From Anaerolineaceae bacterium (lineage in GTDB: Bacteria; Chloroflexota; Anaerolineae; Anaerolineales; Anaerolineaceae), in contig JACZIY010000584.1 in the NCBI GenBank assembly GCA_014860845.1, positions 1-7,195 on the forward strand: a stretch of DNA of 7,195 nucleotides, read 5' to 3'. A program made the position numbers and the translations under genes. Of the stretch, positions 1 to 5,587 are shown in pieces. Position 1 is the stretch's first letter, and each line of letters opens with the position of its first letter. A model generated the notes under the pieces. The model worked only from the letters and a program-made list of their open reading frames with translations, had not been told where the DNA came from and did not search any database.

Positions 1-893
1 CGTAAAATAAAACGCGGATCTTCTCCAGCTGCCATCATTTTTGCCAGCCAATATAATGCTGCATCCGGGTCACTACCGCGCACCGATTTGATAAAGGCAG
101 AAATCGTATCATAATGAACATCCCCACTCTTATCATATAAAATGGCGCGTTTTTGGATGGACTCTTGAGCTACATCCAGTGTAATGTGAATTGTTTTGGT
201 TTGATCAGGTGTAGTCGTTTCAATGGCAAGCTCAAGGGCGTTTAATAAATTTCGCGCATCCCCACCACACATCTGGATCAAATGATTACGGGCATCATCG
301 TCCAGAATGACGGAGTGTTTCCCATAGCCATAATCTGGATCAAACAGAGCCCGGTCAATGATTTTTAAGAGATGCTCCTCCTCAAGAGGTTGCAGTTGAA
401 AGACGCGTGAACGCGAAACCAGTGCTGGAATGACATCAAAATAAGGGTTCTCCGTGGTGGCACCGATCAACGTAAGCATGCCTGATTCAACATGCGGGAG
501 GAGTGCATCCTGTTGAGCTTTATTCCAGCGATGAACTTCATCTATAAAAAGGATGGTTCTCTGTTGATATAATTTTCGCCTTTCTTCAGCTTCATGAATA
601 ACACGTCGGAGTTCTGCCACGCCTGCCAATACGGCCGAAATGGTTTCAAATTGGGCTTTGGTATGTAAAGCAATTAATTGAGCCAGGGTGGTTTTGCCGG
701 TCCCAGGAGGACCCGTAAAAATAATGGATGAAAATAGTCGATCGGCCTGAATAGCCCGGCGTAATAGTTTTCCTTCTCCGATGATATGTTCCTGCCCGAT
801 AAAATCGTCAAAAGTCCTCGGACGCATACGGGCTGCCAGCGGGGCTTCCTGTTGCATTCGTTCGCCCATTGCATGGTCAAACAAATCATTCAT
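1..893 (-). CDS. rarA: Replication-associated recombination protein A (RarA/MgsA AAA+ ATPase), 3' end cut by window
   Basis: This is a DNA-dependent AAA+ ATPase related to clamp loaders, which acts in the cytoplasm at stalled or gapped replication forks. The 297 visible residues start at ATG 893, with AAGGAG six bases upstream. They show an N-terminal APLAARMRP stretch (17-25), Walker A GPPGTGKT (61-68), Walker B ILFIDEVHR (114-122), sensor 1 around GATTENP (144-150), an arginine-finger region SRSRVF (160-165) and sensor 2 GGDARNLLN (210-218). The start of the C-terminal oligomerisation domain follows (KSGDVHYDTISAF, 255-267; GEDPRF, 290-295). Family members are usually about 420-450 residues, so roughly the last third lies beyond the left edge. 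All ATPase motifs are intact, so nothing suggests a pseudogene. The gene follows a 191-nt gap containing a strong hairpin and probably has its own promoter, but I could not place one convincingly. Family assignment is firm; the organism-specific role is inferred. Confidence 0.96.
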   Translation of the reverse strand, partial: MNDLFDHAMGERMQQEAPLAARMRPRTFDDFIGQEHIIGEGKLLRRAIQADRLFSSIIFTGPPGTGKTTLAQLIALHTKAQFETISAVLAGVAELRRVIHEAEERRKLYQQRTILFIDEVHRWNKAQQDALLPHVESGMLTLIGATTENPYFDVIPALVSRSRVFQLQPLEEEHLLKIIDRALFDPDYGYGKHSVILDDDARNHLIQMCGGDARNLLNALELAIETTTPDQTKTIHITLDVAQESIQKRAILYDKSGDVHYDTISAFIKSVRGSDPDAALYWLAKMMAAGEDPRFIL

Positions 894-1015
894 GCAGATC
901 TCCTTGTAATATCTGTTTGCAAATAAACAATCATCCCCCTAATTTTACATTAATTCTTTGCTAATTTGTTCTATAAATTTCATTGAATGTATCATCTCAA
1001 TTAATTGTGGCAAAC

Positions 1016-1051
1016 GGGTGTTTTGGCGTGCGACTGCACGCCAAAACACCC
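1016..1051. repeat. Perfect 16-bp inverted repeat with 4-nt loop (possible terminator or repeated palindrome)
   Basis: The arm GGGTGTTTTGGCGTGC (1016-1031) and its exact reverse complement (1036-1051) flank the loop GACT (1032-1035). The hairpin sits 34 nt after the stop of the mini-HAD gene and 123 nt before the rarA start, both on the minus strand. It is therefore placed to end transcription of the LiaF-like/mini-HAD pair and insulate rarA. No T-run follows the stem on either strand (the minus strand continues GTTTGCCAC), so it is not a textbook intrinsic terminator. It could instead be a copy of a dispersed intergenic palindrome or a processing/stability element. The structure is certain; the function is inferred. 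Confidence 0.9.
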
Positions 1052-1084
1052 TACCGCTCATTAATGAAAGGATACAGATGAAGC

Positions 1085-1456
1085 TTATTCTTTATTCCAG
1101 GGTTTGAATCCTAGCAACTCCTCCGGATCAAACCACTCACCTTTAAATTGAATGGCTCGATCGTCAATCGTCAGGAAGGCTTTCGGTTTATCTGTGGCAA
1201 ATTTTACTTTGGGAAAATTATGTTTTTCCATCCAAGCTTGCATGGCTTCAATTCCGGCTTCAGAACTGGAACGTGAGCTGAACACCACGATGGTGAAAAA
1301 ATTCTGTGCTTTTTCAATGAATTCTTTGGCACCCGGTACAGGATCATCATCAATGACGGTTGTGCCTTTCCAGCCATTGCGATACCAATGGATTACTCCG
1401 TCGAAATCCATGGAGAGAATTGGTTTATATGTACGTTTTTTTTTGATCGATGTCAT
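1085..1456 (-). CDS. Small HAD-superfamily phosphatase-like protein (123 aa)
   Basis: This is a minimal HAD-fold protein without a visible cap domain, probably a soluble phosphohydrolase of unknown substrate. Motif I is MDFDGVI (16-22), with nucleophile D17 and acid/base D19. Motif II is VVFSSRS (57-63) with S60/S61, a lysine typical of motif III is in TDKPKA (88-93), and motif IV is LTIDDRA (95-101) with D98/D99. All catalytic positions are thus present in only 123 residues. Proteins of this size and pattern are annotated as hypothetical hydrolases in bacteria and phages, and some resemble the 3'-phosphatase part of polynucleotide kinases. The start ATG at 1456 lies in an ATGA overlap with the upstream LiaF-like gene. 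AAAGGA is seven bases upstream, so the two are cotranscribed and probably translationally coupled. The HAD fold is firm; the substrate is unknown. Confidence 0.85.
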   Translation of the reverse strand: MTSIKKKRTYKPILSMDFDGVIHWYRNGWKGTTVIDDDPVPGAKEFIEKAQNFFTIVVFSSRSSSEAGIEAMQAWMEKHNFPKVKFATDKPKAFLTIDDRAIQFKGEWFDPEELLGFKPWNKE

Positions 1457-1998
1457 TCAATGATCCTTTGCGTTTTGATCTCGACTTCAGAGACGAAGGA
1501 TAAAGACTGAATGTTGATCTTTCTGGTTTGAATTGCATAATCCGGGGTCTCATATTCGAAAGGTGCAAAAATATGATCTTCATTGTGTCCCATGACTTTT
1601 GTGTTTTGCACAAAACCCCTGGCTGCCAACCTCAATCCAGCATCCGTAGGTAATGTGATTTCCAATTCGTTGACAAAACTATACAGACCAATGGATGTCT
1701 CACCTTCGGGAATAATAGCCTTAGAAAAGTCTAATTTCATACTACCAACAAAAGCCCAATACTCAGCAGGTTCTACGGTCCATTCATGTGATTTGTCAGT
1801 TTCACCAACGAAGCGCAGGATTAAATTATTTCCTGCTGGTGAAGTTTTCGGTCGAAAGAGAATTAGAACGCCCAACCCGATCAGAATTAATGGGAAAATT
1901 AATGTCCCGAGATTAATACCAAAGAGTGCGTCAATAATGGAAAAAGCACCCAGAATGATTAAAATACTACCAATCAGTATTGCAGTTCTGTTCTTCAT
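1453..1998 (-). CDS. LiaF-like membrane protein (two N-terminal TM helices plus beta-rich C-terminal domain)
   Basis: This is a 181-residue membrane protein. Two hydrophobic helices at about 5-24 and 30-48 form an N-terminal hairpin that ends in the positive stretch FRPK (48-51). They are followed by a soluble domain (about 80-176) with FVGSMKLDFSKAIIPEGET and FVNELEITLPTDAGL, the repeated strand pattern of the LiaF/'cell wall-active antibiotics response' C-terminal domain. In Firmicutes, LiaF inhibits the LiaRS two-component system sensing envelope stress. Here no lia-type kinase or regulator is adjacent, so that role cannot be carried over. The start at 1998 is backed by a strong GGAGGT with a 5-nt spacer. 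The gene overlaps the mini-HAD gene by four bases and lies 79 nt after the EamA transporter. The domain call is reasonably sure; the function is inferred only. Confidence 0.75.
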   Translation of the reverse strand: MKNRTAILIGSILIILGAFSIIDALFGINLGTLIFPLILIGLGVLILFRPKTSPAGNNLILRFVGETDKSHEWTVEPAEYWAFVGSMKLDFSKAIIPEGETSIGLYSFVNELEITLPTDAGLRLAARGFVQNTKVMGHNEDHIFAPFEYETPDYAIQTRKINIQSLSFVSEVEIKTQRIIE

Positions 1999-2022
1999 AG
2001 TGGACCTCCAAATTATGAAATG

Positions 2023-2050
2023 ATTAAAATTCTACGATAAATCAAGCCAA
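2023..2050 (-). promoter_or_regulatory. Weak candidate sigma-70-type promoter for the LiaF-like/mini-HAD pair
   Basis: On the minus strand, TTGGCT (2050-2045) and TTTAAT (2028-2023) are separated by 16 nt and lie 25 nt upstream of the LiaF-like start codon, in the 79-nt gap after the transporter gene. The match is 4/6 at -35 and 5/6 at -10. In an AT-rich gap such matches arise by chance, and readthrough from the transporter gene is an equally good explanation. Confidence 0.25.
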
Positions 2051-2077
2051 AAGTGTTAACCTTAGTTAAGTCAAAAA

Positions 2078-2971
2078 TCATTGGTTATCAGTCTCAAGCA
2101 GGATTCTGGGTGAGAAGTTCGCCTGTGCCAGTAATATAGCTGCCATAACCAGTATCCCACCGATCAGTTGTTCGGTGCTGAAACGTTCACTTAAGAACAG
2201 GTATCCAAACACCGCAGCAAAAACGGCTTCCATACTCAAAATCAGTGCTGCATCTGTTGGTGGTGCATATTTTTGTGCCACTCCCTGTAAGGTAAAACCT
2301 ATGGCTACAGAGGCGATTCCATTATACAGAATAGTCCACCATAGAGATGAAATTTGAGATAAACCTTGTGGATCAGTGATCAAACCGGTTCCAAAATTCA
2401 GAATGGCACAAACCATAAATTGTCCGATGGCAAAGTGAAGCGGATGCATACCCCGAACAGTGCGACCCACAACAATCACGTGCATAGCCCATAAGATGGC
2501 ACCAATCAATTCCAGGCGGTCACCGGGAGCTAATTTGAGCTCACCACCGGTGCTGAGTAATAGCATCCCGATGACTGCCACAACTGCAGCGATCCATACA
2601 TTCCATTTTTGTTTATCCCGCCAGATCAACCACAGGAAAATGGGGACAAATATCACATATAGTCCGGTGATAAATCCAGCATTCCCGGCAGTCGTCGTGA
2701 TCATGCCAGCCTGTTGAAATGCGCCAGCTGAAAAAAGCAAGAAACCTGCCAACAGAATACCTGAAAATTTGTTTTTCGCAATCTGAAGCTTGAAGCGAAT
2801 CAGAGGTATCAGTAAGAGTGCCCCTAATAAAAAACGGCCACCGTTGAAATAGAAAATGTTCATATTGGGGGCTGCGATTCTTTGAGCAATGAAACCACTT
2901 CCCCAGACAGCGGCTGTGAGCAACAGTAATAAGTCAGATTGAAGGCGAGTCAATTGTCGTCCAGTTTGCAT
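2078..2971 (-). CDS. EamA/DMT-family transporter (10 TM helices)
   Basis: This is an inner-membrane drug/metabolite transporter superfamily permease of 297 residues, the usual length for a two-EamA-domain protein. Roughly ten hydrophobic helices are visible: about 13-30, 39-58, 70-87, 97-115, 125-141, 152-170, 178-198, 208-228, 240-262 and 267-283. Family hallmarks are AVWGSGFIAQR at the first helix, TTAGNAGFITGLY (93-105) entering helix 4, and the C-terminal repeat signature SMEAVFAAVFGYLFLSER (246-263). Members usually export amino acids or small metabolites, and the substrate here is unknown. The ATG at 2971 has AGGA six bases upstream. The gene follows the carboxyethylornithine synthase-like gene on the same strand after 68 nt without an obvious terminator, so cotranscription is plausible. 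Export of that enzyme's product would be a natural guess but is inference. Confidence 0.93.
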   Translation of the reverse strand: MQTGRQLTRLQSDLLLLLTAAVWGSGFIAQRIAAPNMNIFYFNGGRFLLGALLLIPLIRFKLQIAKNKFSGILLAGFLLFSAGAFQQAGMITTTAGNAGFITGLYVIFVPIFLWLIWRDKQKWNVWIAAVVAVIGMLLLSTGGELKLAPGDRLELIGAILWAMHVIVVGRTVRGMHPLHFAIGQFMVCAILNFGTGLITDPQGLSQISSLWWTILYNGIASVAIGFTLQGVAQKYAPPTDAALILSMEAVFAAVFGYLFLSERFSTEQLIGGILVMAAILLAQANFSPRILLETDNQ

Positions 2972-3039
2972 GTTTTGTCCTGAATGATATAACGCCTATT
3001 TTCTCAGTGATTGGAGGATTTGGGAAGACTGATATTTTT

Positions 3040-4182
3040 TTATCCAGGATTGATTATATGAGGGTATTCTGCATCTCGATTTTGAAATGAGAGGATTCTT
3101 GGATCTACAATTCTTCCATTCTGGATCTGGATAGCCCTGCGAATTGTTTCATCTTTCTCCCAATATGGGGCACCACGTGAGATGGAAGAAAGGTATGGCA
3201 GCAGACTGATAGAAATCTCCCAGGAAGCGATATTCCAAAGGTAAGATGAAGTGTGGTCAACGGCATAATACCAGGCTTCCCCTACAGTAAAAATGGGATT
3301 AATGAAAGAAGTTGGTTTTGAGAATGGAAATCCCAAACCTTCGTCGCGGGCGATATCGATAATCAAAGCAGATCTTTTCAATTGACTAATTTCTTCATTA
3401 CTCATGAACATAATGGGTTGTTTAAAGTCCTGCCGGATGCCATTCAGAATGATGTCTGATTGGGCTATTTCCTCAATAAACAGGTTCCTGCTTCGATCGG
3501 TGTGAATAGCCATCAATTTGCCATTCTCATCCATTTCTAATTGATGATAGGTGGCTTCATAAGATTGAGGTGCAATAAAGGTTTTGGATGGACGGTTGTA
3601 TATGTGAATGTCCTTAAATCCCAATCCTTTAAACGCCTGCAAGGCACCCCTGGCGACTGACCCTGAACCAATAATCATAACCCTACGAGGTGTTCCATAA
3701 TGGCCATCGATGCCACGTAATTGCAAAGCATTAAAAACACCTGCATAGCCAGCGATTTCGTTATTCTTGTGGAAAATGTGATATTGAAATTCATTCCTAC
3801 GGTTCCACTTATGCATGGCTTCCCAGGCGATCATTGTTAGATTTTTGTTGATGGCGGCATTTGTAATCCAAGCATCCTCGATACAATGCAACCAACCCCA
3901 CAGTGTTTTTCCGGCATGTATGAAAGGAATATCTTTTGGATCGGGTTTTATGAGGATAACTACATCGCAAAGCTCAAAAATCTCATTTCTTTGCAATAAC
4001 CCTGCAGTTCTATCATTGATCCAATCATCAGAAATTTGGAATCGTTCGCCATAGCCAACTTCAAAGAACATTCTTTTACGAACACTCAGGTCAATCCAAT
4101 CCAATTGTTCAGGATGGATCGGGACCCGTAATTCGTTTTCTTTAAACGATGTACCGATGACACCTAAGGTCAATGAACTCAT
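3040..4182 (-). CDS. Alanine dehydrogenase/PNT-family enzyme, N5-(carboxyethyl)ornithine synthase-like
   Basis: This 380-residue NAD(P)-dependent enzyme belongs to the alanine dehydrogenase/transhydrogenase-N family. Visible features are an N-terminal substrate-domain signature KENELRVPIHP (14-24), GWLHC (96-100) with H99 at the position of the alanine dehydrogenase catalytic His, and NEIAGYAGV (141-149). The Rossmann motif IIGSGSVARGA (170-180) and IIDIARDEG (274-282), where D280 matches the catalytic Asp, follow. The AGYAGV and GSGSVARGA stretches and the late YYAVDHTSSYLWNIAS (305-320) recall Lactococcus N5-(carboxyethyl)ornithine synthase (Ceo), which condenses pyruvate with the side-chain amine of ornithine or lysine. 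They fit it better than true alanine dehydrogenase. At 380 residues it is longer than that enzyme (about 310), mainly through additions around 200-235 and at the C-terminus. I chose the ATG at 4182 (AGGGAG six bases upstream). An in-frame ATG at 4293 would lie upstream of the promoter at 4252-4280 and lacks homology. Family is firm; the exact reaction is moderately sure. Confidence 0.82.
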   Translation of the reverse strand: MSSLTLGVIGTSFKENELRVPIHPEQLDWIDLSVRKRMFFEVGYGERFQISDDWINDRTAGLLQRNEIFELCDVVILIKPDPKDIPFIHAGKTLWGWLHCIEDAWITNAAINKNLTMIAWEAMHKWNRRNEFQYHIFHKNNEIAGYAGVFNALQLRGIDGHYGTPRRVMIIGSGSVARGALQAFKGLGFKDIHIYNRPSKTFIAPQSYEATYHQLEMDENGKLMAIHTDRSRNLFIEEIAQSDIILNGIRQDFKQPIMFMSNEEISQLKRSALIIDIARDEGLGFPFSKPTSFINPIFTVGEAWYYAVDHTSSYLWNIASWEISISLLPYLSSISRGAPYWEKDETIRRAIQIQNGRIVDPRILSFQNRDAEYPHIINPG

Positions 4183-4251
4183 AAATCTCTCCCTCTTGCC
4201 TACAAAAATCCACTGCAAAAGAATGATAAAATCAAAATGACTTCCTTCATT

Positions 4252-4280
4252 ATGATACATGATTGATGTTTTATTGACAA
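4252..4280 (-). promoter_or_regulatory. Sigma-70-type promoter of the carboxyethylornithine synthase-like gene
   Basis: On the minus strand, TTGTCA (4280-4275) and TATCAT (4257-4252) each match consensus at 5/6 and are separated by exactly 17 nt. The predicted transcript would start near 4245, leaving a leader of about 63 nt before the ATG at 4182. The -35 box overlaps that of the divergent plus-strand promoter. Confidence 0.65.
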
Positions 4281-4302
4281 CACAAGTGAACAATAATTTA
4301 AA
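4274..4302 (+). promoter_or_regulatory. Sigma-70-type promoter of the UPF0260 gene
   Basis: A perfect TTGACA (4274-4279) is followed, after 17 nt, by TTTAAA (4297-4302, 4/6). The predicted start is near 4309, just before the ribosome-binding site AAAAGGA (4318-4324) of the TTG-initiated gene. The -35 lies in the palindromic TTGACAA that also provides the -35 of the minus-strand promoter, so RNA polymerase binding at the two is likely mutually exclusive. Confidence 0.6.
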
Positions 4303-4332
4303 CCAAAAAATAAATTCAAAAGGATATTTCTG

Positions 4333-4791
4333 TTGGCAGCAAACCCATTCTGGAAAGAGAAAAAATTAGAAGAATTTACCAAAGAAGAATGGGAGTCAGT
4401 TTGTGATGGCTGTGGAAAATGTTGTTTGTTCCGACTGGAAGGGGAAGAGGGGGAATATTTCACTACCAACGTCATTTGCAAATTATTTGATGAAGCAACT
4501 TGCCAATGTACTGATTATCAGAACCGGCAAAAGATTGTTCCAACCTGTCTCGTGTTGGATGCAAAACTGATTCAAACTTTAGATTGGATGCCAATAACCT
4601 GTGCTTACCGTTTACTGGCTGAAGGCAAGGATTTACCATGGTGGCATCATCTGGTGAGTGGTAACAGAGACACCATACATCAAATTGGGGTAACAGTGCG
4701 GGGAAAAATTGAACATGAAAAGGATGTTGATCTGGACGACCTAGAGGATCACGTAGTTGATTGGTTTGACCAACCCTGGATGGTTGATTGA
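4333..4791 (+). CDS. ycgN: UPF0260 / YcgN-family cysteine-cluster protein
   Basis: This is a 152-residue soluble protein of the UPF0260 family (YkgJ-type zinc- or iron-binding cysteine cluster), of unknown biochemical function. It aligns by eye along its length with E. coli YcgN: an N-terminal PFW (5-7) and EEWESVCDGCGKCCL (18-32), then YFTTNVIC (42-49) and TCQC (56-59). The strongly conserved MPITCAYRLLAEGKDLPWWH (86-105) follows, then a VDW ending. Nine cysteines (24, 27, 30, 31, 49, 57, 59, 72, 90) fit a metal site. The start is TTG at 4333 with AAAAGGA eight bases upstream, and no ATG in this frame precedes the homologous region. It is the only plus-strand gene, divergent from the carboxyethylornithine synthase-like gene and convergent with the HAD gene. 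The family is best known from Proteobacteria, so a transferred origin is possible. Family call firm, function unknown. Confidence 0.93.
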   Translation: MAANPFWKEKKLEEFTKEEWESVCDGCGKCCLFRLEGEEGEYFTTNVICKLFDEATCQCTDYQNRQKIVPTCLVLDAKLIQTLDWMPITCAYRLLAEGKDLPWWHHLVSGNRDTIHQIGVTVRGKIEHEKDVDLDDLEDHVVDWFDQPWMVD

Positions 4792-4799
4792 AATACCTT

Positions 4800-5579
4800 T
4801 CAGACTGATTTGAGAATTTCTTTAATCTCTGACAGAGCAAAAATTTCAAAATCTGGTTTTACATCATATCGATATTCGGTGCCTTTGTGAATAGATCGTC
4901 TTGTTATCCACATCGATGGCATATTAACCTGATTTGCCCCCAAAATATCCATATCCAACCGATCTCCAACCATAAAACAATTCTGTGGACTTGCCTGGAA
5001 CAATCGTAATCCTTCCAAAAAGATGTTTTGGTGTGGTTTACGCAATCCAAAATCAGCCGATATGATAATATGCTCGAAATAATTCGTTAGATCAAATTTA
5101 CCTAATAAAGCATAGACATCATCAACATCGGATGCATTTGAAATAAGTCCCAACCTGAATTCCTGTTCCTGTAACCAATGCAAAGTGGGCAAGGTATCTT
5201 CTTCCAAATACCAGAATTCCTGAGATACGGAATACATTGCTTTGAGAGCATTTCGGAGGATATCAGTATCCGGTTCTGGAAATCCCAGATCTGTCAGACA
5301 ATCTATTAAAACCCTGGTACTGGTATATTCAACCAGACTTTTGTTGCGTCCCACATAATAATTACGCATTCTATCGGAAAAATCCTGCGAAAATTGCTCC
5401 CGGTTCAATGGATAACCAGCACCGACCAAATTCTTCCATAAACATTTGGTCGATCTTTGTAATACTTTGGTCCAGTCACCATCAAAATAAATTAAGGTAT
5501 CACCAAGGTCAAAAAAAATAACACGAGAATGAATGTGTGAAGATTTTTTATTTTCCAGGTCTAACGAAGTTAAATTCAT
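4800..5579 (-). CDS. HAD-family hydrolase (subfamily IA-like, cap domain)
   Basis: This 259-residue soluble HAD hydrolase probably dephosphorylates a small metabolite. Motif I is VIFFDLGDTL (20-29) with nucleophile D24. A helical cap of about 40-120 follows, then motif II LISNAS (145-150, S147), motif III lysine K181 in LRKP, and motif IV MVGDRLDMDILGA (203-215, D206 and D209/D211). The usual second Asp of motif I (DxD) is replaced by G26, with an Asp one residue later. This DLGDTL form occurs in other HAD proteins but may alter catalysis. The start ATG (5579) lies 8 nt after the stop of the 2-hydroxyacid dehydrogenase, with only a poor AATAGG abutting it. Translation therefore probably depends on coupling to the upstream gene. 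The first 18 residues are non-conserved, but no better start exists before motif I. It converges on the UPF0260 gene, with eight bases between stops and no hairpin visible. Confidence 0.88.
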   Translation of the reverse strand: MNLTSLDLENKKSSHIHSRVIFFDLGDTLIYFDGDWTKVLQRSTKCLWKNLVGAGYPLNREQFSQDFSDRMRNYYVGRNKSLVEYTSTRVLIDCLTDLGFPEPDTDILRNALKAMYSVSQEFWYLEEDTLPTLHWLQEQEFRLGLISNASDVDDVYALLGKFDLTNYFEHIIISADFGLRKPHQNIFLEGLRLFQASPQNCFMVGDRLDMDILGANQVNMPSMWITRRSIHKGTEYRYDVKPDFEIFALSEIKEILKSV

Positions 5580-5587
5580 CCTATTGA

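Noticed and set aside
914..929. TGTTT-6-AAACA short inverted repeat upstream of rarA as an operator
   Set aside because: The arms are only five bases long in AT-rich sequence, with no second copy or known regulator to support it.
942..970. rarA promoter with TAAAAT (minus strand, 947-942) as -10
   Set aside because: The -10 matches 5/6, but no acceptable -35 lies 16-18 nt upstream (AACAAA at 17 nt). An alternative TTGAGA/TATAGA pair needs a 19-nt spacer and has a weak -10, so I could not choose.
1583..2023. 146-aa plus-strand open frame opposite the LiaF-like gene
   Set aside because: It lies antisense to a well-supported gene with a strong ribosome-binding site, shows no recognisable domain and has low-complexity composition typical of an antisense shadow.
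3025..3050. A-rich run after the stop of the carboxyethylornithine synthase-like gene as a terminator
   Set aside because: On the minus strand the run is of A rather than T and no stem precedes it, so it is not an intrinsic terminator.
4183..4293. In-frame N-terminal extension of the carboxyethylornithine synthase-like protein to an ATG at 4293
   Set aside because: The extension has no family similarity, would start upstream of the best promoter, and the ATG at 4182 has a well-spaced AGGGAG and begins just before the conserved first strand.
4200..4481. 93-aa minus-strand open frame across the divergent promoter region
   Set aside because: It overlaps the start of the UPF0260 gene antisense and the shared promoters; its composition is that of a shadow frame and it has no recognisable motif.
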